Source: Psilocybe azurescens
Lineage: Eukaryota; Basidiomycota; Agaricomycetes; Agaricales; Agrocybaceae
DNA: 64,000 nucleotides
Assembly: GCA_023853785.1 (NCBI GenBank)
Contig: JAJIRX010000557.1
Span: 372,001-436,000 of the forward strand
Direction of reading: 5' to 3'
The notes under the pieces were generated by a model, which was given only the letters and a program-made list of their open reading frames with translations, was not told the origin of the DNA and searched no databases. Shown piece after piece: positions 47,870-59,663 of the stretch; the stretch's first letter is position 1; the number at the start of each line of letters is the position of its first letter. A program made the translations under genes and the position numbers.

Positions 47870-48230
47870 AGCGCCTGCGTTTCTGTTTCGTTATTATTTC
47901 TTGTTTCCTGTACTGTTCAAAGCAAGAAAAAATATCCTAGAATGACATTCCTTTTATCATCATTTGGACCTACATCATCGTCCCCGGAATCCGGACACAA
48001 TCCAAAAGTCGACAGAAGGTGTGATAAACATAGTGCCCGTGACATGGTTGGGGCTTGTGACCGTACCGGAACATTTCCAATTTCAATGCGCAACTTTCTT
48101 CGCGGACGATGGCGCGATATCGTAAATCTTGCTTTCTCCCGGTCCGCTGTAGCTCGTTAACTAACCCTTTAAAAACTCTCTGGTTATCTCTCTCTCTCTT
48201 ATCGCGCTGACATCTCTTCGCTTGCACAAG
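47870..48230. promoter_or_regulatory. Promoter region of the aldo/keto reductase gene
   Basis: 361 bases between tandem genes. Contains a CTCTCTCTCTC run at about 48188-48199 close to the start codon; otherwise nothing notable. Confidence 0.4.
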
Positions 48231-49600
48231 ATGGCTACTTTCATGACATTTGACCGCTTGCCCGAGGATGAAGAGGAAGATTTTCCAATTCCTGGACCAC
48301 TCATTGTGAGTATGATGTTTCAAGTTTCTTCATATTCTCCCTGTGCTCTGACAGAGGATGTCAAGCCTTCTTTAGGCGGCTCGATGGACTTGCCTGCTGT
48401 GGTGTATGGGGCTGGCGCCTTTTCGAATCAGTATAATCCGGACGATCATCTTTCTGGCGCATTACCATTACGTTCCATCAGACTTGCACTTCGGTGATTT
48501 TTGTAGTCGGGTAATGGCGGTATTGGCACACTGATATATATTTCCTTATAATTCAGATATGGTATCCGGGCCTTCGATACTTCGGCTTATTATGGTCCGT
48601 CTGAAATTGTGTTGGGCCATGCATTGCATGCTCTCCGGGAAGAATTTCCAAGGTCTTCTTACAAGTTGGTATGTGACATCCTCCCGAGTTAATGTATAGC
48701 GTTCTAACATTGTAAATAGATGACTAAGTGCGGTCGATACGGCGTGGGGACATTCGATTATGCACCTGCTACGATTCGCGATAGTGTGAAACGCAGCCTG
48801 GAAAGATTGAAGACGGACTACCTTGATACTGTTTATCTTCATGATATTGAGTTTGTCTGTACCGCAGTTGCGCCTCGGCTCACTGGCAATCATACTGCTG
48901 CTCTAGGGGAAGAAGCTGCGGCATATGGGTTGACTGAAGGCGACGAAGCCAAAATAAGAGGAGACGGAGACCAGAAGATACTGAACGCGTTCCATGAATT
49001 GCAGCAAATGAAGGAAGAAGGGCTCATCAAGAATATAGGCATAACAGGTATAGTCATTCCGTATGAAAGTTTCCACGCGCGTGCTAAGGCCTTACAGGCT
49101 TTCCGTTGCCAACACTGCTGAGACTGTCGATTCTAATCCTGCACACGGCACCATTCAAACCTTTGGATGTTTTGCTTTCTTATTCGCATCTGTGCTTGCA
49201 AAATGCGACTTTCATGGACTTCATTCCGCATTTTTACAAGCGCGCAAAGATCGAGCAGCTTGTGGCGGCATCACCGCTGAGCATGGGTCTCCTTACGCCT
49301 ACACCTCCTTCATGGCATCCCGCACCTGAAAAACTACGACAAGCTGTTATCGATTCGGGCAAAACTTGGGATGGGGATTATCCCAGTCTTGCGGTTGGGT
49401 TTTCTATTCGCAAGACAAGATCTGCTGCGAGGCCGCTGCCGTTAGTAGTTGGATTCAGCACTCCGCGAGAGGTCCATGAATGTGTGAAAGTATGGAGAGA
49501 AATTCAAGCCGGATGGGACGAGAGGATAGAAGGAGAACGTAAAGCTCGTGAAGTGTATGAACAGGCGGGATATTTGGACTGGTCCTGGGCCTCTCCGTAA
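48231..49600 (+). CDS. Aldo/keto reductase, D-arabinose dehydrogenase-like
   Basis: NAD(P)-dependent aldo/keto reductase resembling yeast Ara2 and plant L-galactose dehydrogenase, cytosolic, probably in the erythroascorbate route. Start MATFMTFDRLPEDEEEDFPI; after the first introns KPSLGGSMDLPAVVYGAGAF, YGIRAFDTSAYYGPSEIVLG carries the catalytic Asp and Tyr, KLMTKCGRYG the catalytic Lys, DYLDTVYLHDIEFV the catalytic His. The middle has an insert (ALGEEAAAYGLTEGDEAKIR) seen in Ara2-type enzymes. Then EEGLIKNIGITGFPLPTLLR, VAASPLSMGLLTPTPPSW and the C-terminus ending WSWASP. No frame break. Substrate assignment is by family only. Confidence 0.88.
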
Positions 49601-49715
49601 ATTAAAGTTATCTACACAGACGTCATGTTATTATTGTGAGAAATTGTGATGGATTGCCTTTTACAGCTTCCGTAGACTCCTAACGCGTTGAATCTTGACT
49701 ACTTGCTTGCTTGCT

Positions 49716-51624
49716 ATGGGTATAGATGGTCTCATACTCCTCGACAATAATGGGTCAGCTTCTCTTCTACTCTAACCCTCGGCCGGAATCTAACCTTAGG
49801 AGACGCTCAGGCGGTCTATCATTCAATCGGGTTTCCGCTCGACTACTCCAGCCTACCCCCTCCTCCACATAGACGCAGTAAACACTGCGATTGCAAAGGC
49901 TGCTCGACCAGGAGACGTCGATCCTGTCATCCATATCTCTGCATACAACATCGAAGACTCGCCCGGTGCTTGTTGCCATGTCCAATGCGCGGACATGAGA
50001 ATTCTGTGTCCCATTAGCGGAAATGGTAGGTTCCGAGCGCTTCTCCTACGTCCAGCCAGATATGAATTGAACCAAAAGTGGATCCTTTGTTTGGATTTGC
50101 CTTCATCCAGACGTTCATTGACATACTGCATGAATACTTTGGGTCGCTTTCCTCCTTGACGCTCAAGGAAAACTTTGATGTGGTATACCAGGTGTGTTGT
50201 GTTTTCCATGCCCATTTTCGCGTGTCTGAACTCTCTTTTATAGCTCTTGGAAGAAACGCTAGATTCGGGCGGACATCCGTTGACCACGTCTCCCAATGCC
50301 CTTCGTGATATTGTTCTCCCTCCATCTCTGTTGAATAAACTTCTGAGCGTTGCAGGGGCAAATATTAACACGACAATCAACTCTGGATCGGGTCTCGGGG
50401 CTGCTGGGGGCGCATTCTCCTCACCTATACCATGGCGTAAGGCAGGACTAAGATACACCTCCAACGAGATATACTTTGATATGGTGGAGGAACTGAAAGC
50501 AGTTGTCAATCGGTGTGTATCTCTGGTCTGCGTAACGATACCTTTCCTGACAGGCGATATTACATGTAGAAGTGGCGTTTCTCTTTCCAGTACTGTTGTA
50601 GGAAAAATAGAGACCAATGCTAAATTATCTGGTAAGCTCAATTCAATGGGACCTGTCTTCAAACCAATCTTAATGTTCTCTGCAGGGACTCCTGACTGCC
50701 TTCTATCGTTTACAAACCCTCAAGTTCTCACCGACTGTGCATTCCATCCATGTATCCGGTGTGTATACATAATGATGTCGCCTTCGTTGATGATCTCACC
50801 TTGCGATGCAGCCTTAACAGATGGTCGCGGGACAAAACATTTTCATTCGTACCTCCAGATGGAAAGTTCATATTGGCCGAATATCGATACTCTCCAAACC
50901 CTTCCACTTTGTCGGCCACAGGAGCTTCGGCTCCTCCTGTCGTTAAAGACAATGTTCCCATTCCCTTCGTGCTGAAGCCCAATTTTGACATCGAAGATCA
51001 AAGTGGTGCGTGAAAATGTCAACTTTCTAATATTTGTGGGCTGAAAATAAGAGGCTGTTTCAGTTTCTTTCGACGTCATATTAACATCCAGGCTAAATGG
51101 TCGGTCTCTGGAGAACCTTGTGATTGAGCTCAACTTGGGAGATGGGGCATCGGGAATCAAATGTGTAGCTGCTCGTGGAACGGGTGGGCTGGGCCGCGGC
51201 GGCACCGGGGATATGGATATGGGCGTTGGTGGAAACAGTGGAGCGTCCTGGGCGTTTGATTCGCGAAAGAAAGTAGGTCTTCATTTATGGGACCCATCAG
51301 ACTCAGAGTCTTATGTTGATAATAATATACAAGGTTCTGAAGTGGGAAATCAGCAATGCTCCACCTTCGAGTAGCTGGAATCTCCGAGGATCGTTCTCAC
51401 TCCGTGAGTACCCCGTCTCATTGAGTCCGAAGACATCTAAAGTTGAATTGGACAGACCTACGATTGTCCCGCGTCCATCGCACGCATTGCAAGTGAGATT
51501 CGAGATACAGTCATATACGTTCTCCTCTTTAAAAGTTGAACAACTCAAAATCATCGGTGAAACTTATAAACCGTACAAAGGCGTCAGGGGCCGATCGATT
51601 GGCAACATCGAATGGCGATGGTAG
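49716..51624 (+). CDS. APM3: AP-3 complex subunit mu
   Basis: Medium chain of the AP-3 adaptor, which sorts cargo from Golgi or endosome to vacuole. The short first exon MGIDGLILLDNN joins RSIIQSGFRSTTPAYPLLHI, followed by AYNIEDSPGACCHVQCADMR, DPLFGFAFIQTFIDILHEYF and NFDVVYQ/LLEETLDSGGHPL, the N-terminal longin-like domain. The linker has PSLLNKLLSVAG and PWRKAGLRYTSNEIYFDMVE. The mu homology domain follows: SGVSLSSTVVGKIETNAKLS, GTPDCLLSFTNPQ, RDKTFSFVPPDGKFILAEYR, NVPIPFVLKPNFDIED and KVLKWEISNAPPSSSWNLRG, ending IGNIEWRW. About eight introns. AP-3 rather than AP-1 or AP-2 is judged from the LLEETLDSGGHPLTT block and the end. Confidence 0.88.
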
Positions 51625-51814
51625 AAGGACAGGATGCGCACTGTCAATAGCGTATGCTGGTGAACGTGAAAGCTCATGAAAGGTGTAGATTGTAGTGCTT
51701 ATGAGGAGAACCGACTAGTTTACATTGAATGGAAATTATGTGCTATCATGCAGATTGAACCTAATGAGGAAAGGACAGGAAAACATTTCGAAGAGACGTC
51801 AAGGCGCCAGGACT

Positions 51815-54060
51815 TTATCTTGTCCTGATGATACCGGCGTTTATCAGTTTCTGAATCTTGGAGCGCACGACAGGATTTTTCATGTGGTCCTGTAGAGCCT
51901 GTGGGTCGGATTGCGCCTGTTGCAAGATTTGTTGCATGACGGGATCGTTCATGATACCCTGTAGACTCCGAGGTGAGCACTGGCAAACATGTAATTCTGA
52001 GAAAAAGAGCTTACAGCAACTTCGGGGTCGCGCATGGCCCTCTCGAGAGTCTCCTCCTGAGATTCCTCGCCTCGTTGACTGTACAAAGCTTGTTGAAGCT
52101 TCAACTCCACCTGAGAAATCTCCTTGGTGTGTTGGTGCTCCGTGTCGTGCTCTGTTGCCTCCTGGATGGCATCTAGGGCTTTCGTGTATTCACGCATACC
52201 ATGGAGAATATTCGATTTGCGAATGTATGCTTTGACTATTTGTGGAACAAGGTAAGGTCAAGGTGCCTAGAGGGTTTGAAGTACGCACCGAACTTGGGGT
52301 CAACTCTGATAGCTTCGTTAGCGTCTTTCAATGCCTCAGGGAAAGCTACCAGTTTCATGTAAGCTGCAGCCCTATTATTGTACCCTCTGGCATCTGAAGG
52401 ATCGCGCTTGATGCTCTCCGTGTACTCCTTGACGGCACCAGCAAAATCGCCAGCCTTGAACTTCACATTGCCCTCCTCTCGAGCGGCAGCGCTCTTCTCT
52501 GGGTCGATATAAGCCTGTCGGTCGACATCAGCCTTTTGTCGCTCGAGATCGCGCAGTTTGTTGAGAATGTCGGGTGTTCGATGTTCGGTGAGTGATTTTT
52601 GGTAGTACTTGATAGCTGATTCAAGATCGCCTTTCTTCTGGTAAGCAGATCCGAGGCGACCAAGTGCCTTTGCAATGATCTTGTAATCAGCACGGATCTA
52701 TAAAAAAAAACATGACGATTAGTATGCGGATAAGTTCATGAACACTTTGTTGCGTACTTCACGACCAGCCTCAACGGCCTTTTCACATGTTTCAATGGTC
52801 TTGTCGTAATCGCCTTGTTCGAAATAGGCAGCTAGAAGGCCAACAGTTCGGCATCAATCTTATCACTAGAAATGATATGTACATACCACCAAGGTTGGTA
52901 AGATAAGTAAGATCTTTCGGCCATGTGTCCCAGGCGAGCTGGAAGTTCTTAATAGCTTCATCGAATTCTCTCTTCTTGTAAGCTGCGTTACCAGCAGCTT
53001 TGGCAGCCTCAGATTCTTTCTTGGCTCGTGCTTCATCGTCATCGGCGTCCATCTCAACATCTTCTTCAGCGGGAGGAGCTGGCGCTCGTTGCGATGGTTT
53101 TGACGATGAGGCTTGAGGAGGAGGAGGAGATGATGGAGTCGCTTGTGGTTTCTGGAAACCTTCCGGCATTTCATCTGATCCTTCAGGTCGGGTTGTTGCC
53201 TGAAGATCAATACCCATGAGGGCTCCAAGAACATCGATCATCCTGGGATCTTGCAATGCTCTGCGACATAATGAGGTTAAAGATAAAATAGTACTAATTA
53301 AGACAAATACATACGAATCAGCCATGCGAGGATTCTGTTGGATCATTTGAACCTGCGGTTTGAAAAGTTAGATAGTATTATTGTGGACCACTGCGGAGGG
53401 ACATACCTTTTGTACAAAGGCTGGATCAGCAAGATGCTTAGCCGTGCGTGGGTTGGCAGCGAGTTTACCGAAAAGATTGGGGTCTGAGAACATCTTCCCG
53501 AGTCCAAGTCCTTCCTCTGCGCCAGCATTGGCTATTATGAAAATTCCATTTAGTAAACAAAAATAATGCAACACAGCAGAAACATACCCTTGGCGTCCTG
53601 AACCTCTTGCAGCCCCTTCTTAAGAGCGGGGCTATCTTCCAACTTTAGACCTTCCTCATAGGCTGCAATGGCATCATCGTATCGTCTAGCACCGTGCAGA
53701 GCAGCACCTTTACGTGCATATCCCTTTGACCACGATGGGTTGACTTTAATGCACTGAGATTGATGTCGATATTCAGTTCACGAATATCGGCAGACTGAAG
53801 GAGGAATACACACCTCATCGGCATCTGCGAGAGCATCAGCATACTGTTTCTTTCCAACCTTTGCTGCGCTTCGATTCGACCAAAGAACGTGATTCTTTGG
53901 GTCAAGAGCAATTGCCTGTGTAAACAAATCGATGGCTTTATCGTAATCCTTCGCGGCGAAGGCTTTATTGCCGAGATCTTTTAGTGTGTTTGCCTGAATA
54001 TACGACCTGGATAAGACATTGCAACATCGACGGGAAAATATAACCACGTACGTCGGACAT
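51815..54060 (-). CDS. STI1: Hsp90/Hsp70 co-chaperone Sti1 (Hop)
   Basis: TPR co-chaperone that bridges Hsp70 and Hsp90. The first exon is only 9 bases (MSD at 54060), then TPR1: ANTLKDLGNKAFAAKDYDKA, IALDPKNHVLWSNRSAAKVG, NPSWSKGYARKGAALHGARR. The DP1 domain has GLGKMFSDPNLFGKLAANPR and ADPAFVQKVQMIQQNPRMAD, then PRMIDVLGALMGIDL. TPR2A: AAGNAAYKKREFDEAIKNFQ; TPR2B: EEGNVKFKAGDFAGAVKEYT and DPSDARGYNNRAAAYMKL; DP2: AMRDPEVAGIMNDPVMQQIL to NPVVRSKIQKLINAGIIRTR, stop at 51815. All three TPR sets carry the carboxylate-clamp Lys/Asn/Arg pattern. The gene lies tail to tail with AP-3 mu (190 bases apart). Confidence 0.95.
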
Positions 54061-54269
54061 GATTAGATACTTTCAGTTGAGAAGAATTGGCGAGAAAGAA
54101 ACTATTAGAGGGTTTATTATAACTAAAGAAAGATGGCCTAGTTTAGGCATCGTTCTAGAAAGTACTACACGCTTCTTTGTATCGATCACGCGTGATCTAT
54201 GTACAGGCAGCCAACAAACATTGGCTTGCGCGCTCGCAAAGTTGCATGCATATACAGGTTAAATATATT

Positions 54270-55546
54270 CTATTGTTCACTATCGACAGGGAGTGGCTCA
54301 CGAGGCCACCAATCTGGCCACCAAGGCGACACGTCCCATTTAGATGAATTAGGTTCATCCGAAATCTCTATTTCAAGTTTGAAGTCTCCTTTATCCACAC
54401 CTGAGAGGTGCTCCAAACGCATCAATGCCAACCCGACGCCTTTGTGTGTACTCAGAAGCCTCCCTGAGCCTCTTGGTCGCGGTCCTTGCCTTTTAGCATT
54501 GTCCACTACAGGTTTAATGTCAAGATTTTCTGGGAAAGATCTCTGAGTTAAGACTTGGTCGCTAAATGAAAGAGGTTCAGTAAACCGAGTCAGTGTGATT
54601 CAAATGGCTTACTTGTGTATTGCAACTGGTACAATGCGTTTTCTAATGACGCCTGTATGATAAGTGCGTACAGTGAGTTCTTGGCCGACATAGCAGCCTT
54701 TGCGGAAATCCACTGTGTGACGTCAGCAAAGAGAAGACTTATGGAAAAGAACAGAAGACGCACATCCGCCCATTGCGTCGAGATTAGAGTCCATTGGGAA
54801 TGCATGCATGGGAGGTATATCAATAATTCCTTCAGGGACACCATGAAGAATTCTGTGGAGGGTGTATTCATCAGAGGAGACGATATCATGTGTGGTCGCG
54901 TCCTGCGCTAGATTCCTGTCAAATCACGCCGAGATGAGAGGGCGTAGGTTGCTTACGGGGTTCACCCTTTTTCACAAGTAGTCGGCGACCCATATTGACA
55001 GCCCGTCTGTCGTTAATTATGTATTCCTGGGTTCCCCACGGCCATTCATGCGATGCATCCCACACAGGCTCGACTGCCCCACTTCGAGCCCAGTTCCACT
55101 GTCTTTGGGTCTCCCATTCAAGGTCTTTTGATGAACCCCATGCAGCCCAAACATCATACTCCTCTGTTACATTCTTGATCTTTACCTTTGAACGCAGTAC
55201 ATGTCGTTTTAGATAAGAAAGAAGTGGGGGCGCCTCCGTAGTTCTCGAGTCGAATTCCAAGAGATACCCGTTGGTTGTCGAGTACAAAAACAGGTCGTAC
55301 ATGATTCTACCCTATGTAACACGATATTTATTCAAATTGCAGCGCCGCAAGAGGAACTAGATTGCGTGCCTGTGCGTGTAAGAACGACGTAAATTGGCTT
55401 CTAGGTGGGTCTCGAACTGAGGAAGAGAGAAGGCCATTGAGGAATTGGGTTGCCTGTGAGCCACTGACAGACAATACGCCTCTATTGAGTATAGGCGCAA
55501 CTGAGGGAGTTGTCCTTAGCAGATGGTGGACTATTGGTGGGGGCAT
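54270..55546 (-). CDS. IBA57: Mitochondrial iron-sulfur assembly protein IBA57 (CAF17)
   Basis: Tetrahydrofolate-binding GcvT-like protein of the mitochondrial matrix, needed with Isa1/Isa2 to make 4Fe-4S clusters. The start [20 protein letters not shown] is followed by [20 protein letters not shown], then [20 protein letters not shown]. Two thirds along come [31 protein letters not shown] and, across an intron, [20 protein letters not shown], whose KGCYVGQE is the family signature. The C-terminal exon (54270-54550) has [13 protein letters not shown] and ends [11 protein letters not shown]. Divergent from PET191 with only 94 bases between starts. Confidence 0.92.
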
Positions 55547-55640
55547 GGCAAGAGGTGGTGAGAAAGGTCGAGTTATGTTTATTTACAAACCCACGTGAGC
55601 GAGAATAATTTACGCGTCGGACCTGTTTCTTTCCTTCATC

Positions 55641-55988
55641 ATGGCTTCGTCCTGCCAAAACCTTGTCGCTGCACTCAAAGACTGTCTCAAGTATACAGAT
55701 TGTGTGCTCAAGGACGGTCGTAAACCTTCCGAATGTCTAAAAAATCACTTTGATGAATTGCCGGAAGAGTGCCAGTCACTGCGTAAAGCTACATTCGAGT
55801 GCAAGCGGAGCATGGTACGCTCTTTATCAGGTGGTTAGTCCATACCCTACTGAATCAGCACGCGTTAGCTGGACATGAGGAAACGATTTCGAGGGAACAT
55901 TGTTGGTACACAGTTCGAGTTCACTCCAAGAACCCCTCCTCCAGTATCTGCGACGGATCCCCCGGCAGCCACTTCTTCTACCCAGTGA
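55641..55988 (+). CDS. PET191: Cytochrome c oxidase assembly factor PET191 (COA5)
   Basis: Twin CX9C-type protein of the mitochondrial intermembrane space, needed for cytochrome oxidase assembly. Exon 1 encodes MASSCQNLVAALKDCLKYTD, CVLKDGRKPSECLKNHFDEL and PEECQSLRKATFECKRSM; exon 2, after a 54-base intron starting at 55815, gives LDMRKRFRGNIVGTQFEFTP and a Pro/Thr tail. The Cys spacing and the LDMRKRFRGN end are diagnostic. Shares a 94-base divergent promoter with IBA57, also a mitochondrial biogenesis gene. Confidence 0.95.
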
Positions 55989-56310
55989 TGTTAAACCATT
56001 ATATATACCGCAATGCACCACTATTAGAATCACGACATTGAAACTGAACGTAGTGGGCTTGATAATTTACGGCGCTTCGGTCATGTTCGACGACGCCATC
56101 ACGGGGGATGGATGACTCAGAAACTCATAATCAAATTGCTTACAATCAGAGCATCGGTGACGAATCATGTACGTATATTTAAGATATGTGCTTACTTTGC
56201 AGATGAGCTCCATGCGAATCTGAACATATATTTAACGCCAATTTCTCATCGAGTTGAATCCGACAAATTCCCCTGTCACCGCTCTCCAACTATTTCACAC
56301 AGATACCACA
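55989..56310. promoter_or_regulatory. Promoter region of the GST gene
   Basis: 322 bases between PET191 and GST, both on the plus strand. No coding signal. Confidence 0.4.
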
Positions 56311-57362
56311 ATGTCTACCACCACTCAAAAGCCTTTCACATTGTACACGGCCGGTACTCCCAATGGCCATCCCGTCTCCGTCATACTCGAAGAGCTCAAG
56401 GCGATTAATCCAGCCGTCGACTATAAGTAAGCAGTGTTAGGTATGTGAGGATTTGCATGGGTCTGACGATCGACAGTGTTGTCAAAATCGACATTTCGAA
56501 AAACACTCAGAAGGTGGATGCAACGCTTACCAGCATACATAGCCCACTGACAGTTTTCTCCTACAATTAGGAGGACTGGTTCATCAAACTCAACCCAAAC
56601 GGAAGAATCCCTGTATTGATTGACCACGCTCGTAACGACTTTGCCGTCTTTGAAACATCTGCCATCTTGCTTTATCTCGCCCAACATTACGATAAAGAGC
56701 ATGTGCTCTGGTTCGATGCTGAGAAAGACCCGGACAATTACAGTGAACTGTTGCAGTGGATCTTCTTCGCAGTAAGGCTTTTGTATTTCTCTTGCTTACA
56801 TTCGAAACCAAACATAAATTGTAGCATGGAGGTGTAGGCCCGATGCAAGGACAATGTAGGTTGATATCTTGTCATGGATAAAATAGATTGCTTATTCATC
56901 TCTTCGACAGCCAATCATTTCAACAGATATGCACCGGAGGATATCCCATACGCCAAGAAACGTGAGCAATCATACATACGACATTCGTCTCTTAAATATC
57001 TCTTAATTATGTGTAGGCTACCTCGAGGAGACTAAGCGCCTCTATGGTGTCCTGGAGATACGCCTGAAGAATCGGGACTATCTCGCGGGTTCTGGAAAGG
57101 GCAAATATACTGTTGCTGACATCAAGACCTTCACATGGTAATGCCTTTTTACACACATCTGTGGAGCTGAAATTTAAACATTTAAAAAACAGGGTTCGCA
57201 TCCACAAATTCGCAGGAATCGACACTTTGGACGCATGGCCGGCTGTCAAGGTGACGCATTTGCTCTCCTCTTGAACGATACGATTATTTACACGCTTTTC
57301 AGGCTTGGGTTGAGCGATGCGTAGAGAGACCTGCGGCCCAGACTGGCATACAGATTCCTTGA
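56311..57362 (+). CDS. Glutathione S-transferase (Ure2p-like)
   Basis: Cytosolic GST for detoxification. Exons join to [69 protein letters not shown] and [18 protein letters not shown] (glutathione-binding E-S/T pair), the thioredoxin-like half; then the helical half with [78 protein letters not shown] and the end [12 protein letters not shown]. The TPNGHKVS-type start and GGVGPMQGQ are typical of the Ure2p class, which is expanded in wood-decay basidiomycetes. No break. Confidence 0.92.
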
Positions 57363-57513
57363 TTAGGAATCGAATAATTTTGTAATGTAATAACGTACTA
57401 AGTACTTGTTATGAAAGAAACTTGAGATTGTCACGGTTGCAATTGCGGGAACATGTCCCGATTTAGATAACAAGGAGTAATGAGTACAGAGACTCGGGAC
57501 TTGGACTCTCATA

Positions 57514-58725
57514 ATGCTCCTTCGTGCACTGCCGCGTTTTTGTCGCGCTGTACCCATTGACACGCACCTACCATCCTCTTCAAAGTCTCTTATTGCTGCC
57601 TCATGCAGAGAACTACACACAGAAACACCCACCATCAGAGATCCTTCAACACCCGAGTCCAATGTTTCCATGTCGCCGCACCCTCATGACACTTCTGCAT
57701 CAGGTTCGACCTCCTTTTCTTCGTCTACATCCTCATCAGGTTCCTCAAGTACGCCGCCACCGAAATCACCTCCATCGACGAATAACGACGACACTGCGTC
57801 ATCCGTAACCGTCTCCGGGGTTCCGACGAGTTATATGGCCAGCCCTTCGTTCCGTAGTCCTACTTATTCAAGTCCTCCATTTCACACACACTCGTTCTTT
57901 ACTGCTTTAGAGAAGACTTTCCCAGAGGAGACTGCCCGGAGCTTGATGCGTGCATCGCGTGCTCTGCTCGTGGATCGTATAGGGAGGGTGCGGAGAGAAG
58001 GATTGGCGGTGAAAGATTTGGACAACGTGCGCTCTACACGACCCATGTGGGCCTGCAATGACAGTTAATTCTTCTATAGCAAGCATATCTGTTTCGAGCT
58101 GCGCTTTCGGAACTACGAGCTGAAATGACCATGAACACGAAGAACGATTCTGCTGCTATTAGAGCCGCTACTGCGGCCCTTCGGCGAGAGGTAGACCGGC
58201 TGGATGTCAAGATGAAAGAAGACATTGGCAATCTCAAACACGAGTTAGTTTTGGTTTTATGTCCAGTCTAATTTGTCCCATCTGACCAATGCTCAGGATT
58301 CAAATGGAGCTTGATAGTAGGAAAAACGAGGCAAAGGCAGACCTGAAGCAGCAGGACATCAGTGTCGAGGTGAGTGATGTTGTTCGATCACAATTTGTGC
58401 ACGCTCGTCAATTATTTACATCTAGGAACTATTAAATAAAGCTGTTGTTAGTGTCAGCGACTTGCGTACAGATGTTGAAGAAATTAAATGGGATATCATG
58501 AGGAAGAGTGTTCGTAAGTAGCTGATAACCTTACCTACAATCCTTCAACTGACTGCTCTCCTTTGTGCGACAGTTACCCTATCGGCGTTTGTTGTCGTTA
58601 TAATTATCATGATGGAAATCCAGCCCAGTCAACCAAAGCCGACGTCACGCAAATCAATACCACCGCCACGACCAGACGTCAATATACCTACAGAAGGGCT
58701 AGAGAGAACAGAATGGGTCACATAG
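57514..58725 (+). CDS. Mitochondrial DUF1640 protein (CCDC90/FMP32-like)
   Basis: Inner mitochondrial membrane coiled-coil protein of the DUF1640 family (MCUR1/CCDC90B, yeast Fmp32). Start [20 protein letters not shown] gives a presequence; then a Ser/Pro-rich stretch. The domain begins [20 protein letters not shown] and [20 protein letters not shown], continues [58 protein letters not shown] and [19 protein letters not shown], and ends in a membrane segment [15 protein letters not shown] with a short Pro-rich tail. Joins keep frame. Proposed roles in the family are calcium uptake regulation and oxidase assembly. Confidence 0.88.
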
Positions 58726-58854
58726 ACTAGATGATCTGAGGCAAGATATACTAGAAGCAAATATCCAATCCCTTAATATATTACACCTGTATTACAATTG
58801 TATACCATCCAAAGCATACTTCATCTCCCTCAAAAGAAATCATTAACCAGGCAC

Positions 58855-59517
58855 CTATTTGACATCAAGCTTCTCAAGTTTGCTCGATAGTTCCGTGGTA
58901 GCATCAGGTGTCGATGATACCTTCTCCGTCTCTGTTGCAGCAGACTTTTCCTCTTTCACTGATTCCTTAGTCGAATTCTCATCGGCCTTCTTTGAGCTCT
59001 TGGCGGGCGCAGTCGGATTTGACTTGTCATCTTCATCGTCCTCCCAGTTATCAGGAACATCATCCTTCTCCTTCTCCTTATCTCTTTTCTCTTTACGCTT
59101 CAGATTCTTCTTAGCGCTCTTAGAGAGAGCTTTGCCATTTGAGCTCGATGCAGCCGTGCTCGTAGGCGGCGGAGCCCATCCAATGATATGTCCCTTTGGC
59201 AGCGCGTTCGAGTCCATTTGAGCCTGCTTTGTCCCGCGGAACCGGCGTACATCTTCTTGTGGTGTAAATCCTGGGCGGATTTTGATCTGCTTGCGGACCC
59301 TGAAACGGAAGCGAGCAGGAATTGTATGAGACAGAGGCAATATTGTGCAATTATTTGAGGTTAAAAGAGAGGGCCAACTAGAATACGGAGAAGGAGGGGG
59401 TGGTAACACATACGTTCCATCTGGGCGGCGTGACTCTGGGATGACGCGCTCGAGAGTCTGGGGATCCAGCGCGATGCCGGCCACTGTTGATTCTGGATTC
59501 AATGGGGGACGCGACAT
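58855..59517 (-). CDS. PYM/WIBG (partner of Y14 and Mago)
   Basis: Exon-junction-complex recycling factor that binds ribosomes and removes the Mago-Y14 dimer. The first exon has NPESTVAGIALDPQTLERVI and PESRRPDGT; after an intron (about 59298-59410) VRKQIKIRPGFTPQEDVRRF. The GIALDPQT..ESRRPDGTVRK block at the very N-terminus is the Mago-Y14 binding motif. The rest is a Lys-rich then acidic low-complexity tail (SKSAKKNLKRKEKRDKEKEK) ending EKLDVK. Presence of PYM fits the intron-rich genome. Divergent from GPN3. Confidence 0.9.
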   Translation of the reverse strand: MSRPPLNPESTVAGIALDPQTLERVIPESRRPDGTYVLPPPPSPYSSWPSLLTSNNCTILPLSHTIPARFRFRVRKQIKIRPGFTPQEDVRRFRGTKQAQMDSNALPKGHIIGWAPPPTSTAASSSNGKALSKSAKKNLKRKEKRDKEKEKDDVPDNWEDDEDDKSNPTAPAKSSKKADENSTKESVKEEKSAATETEKVSSTPDATTELSSKLEKLDVK

Positions 59518-59663
59518 TGTGGTATAGGTGCACGATGAGAACGATGAGAACGATGAGAGAGGGTTGTGAGCAGAGCTCTCTAATCAGTAGCGGACTTTGA
59601 ATTTGTGATAGAGGGCACTGCTCGCTTGGAATGGCCAAACATTTTGCATCTCGACCATTCAGT
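59518..59663. promoter_or_regulatory. Short divergent promoter PYM/GPN3 with GATGAG repeats
   Basis: About 113-146 bases separate the two starts. It holds three copies of a 9-base unit CGATGAGAA (last copy CGATGAGAG) at about 59532-59558. GATGAG is the core of the yeast PAC element found in ribosome and RNA polymerase genes. Confidence 0.5.
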
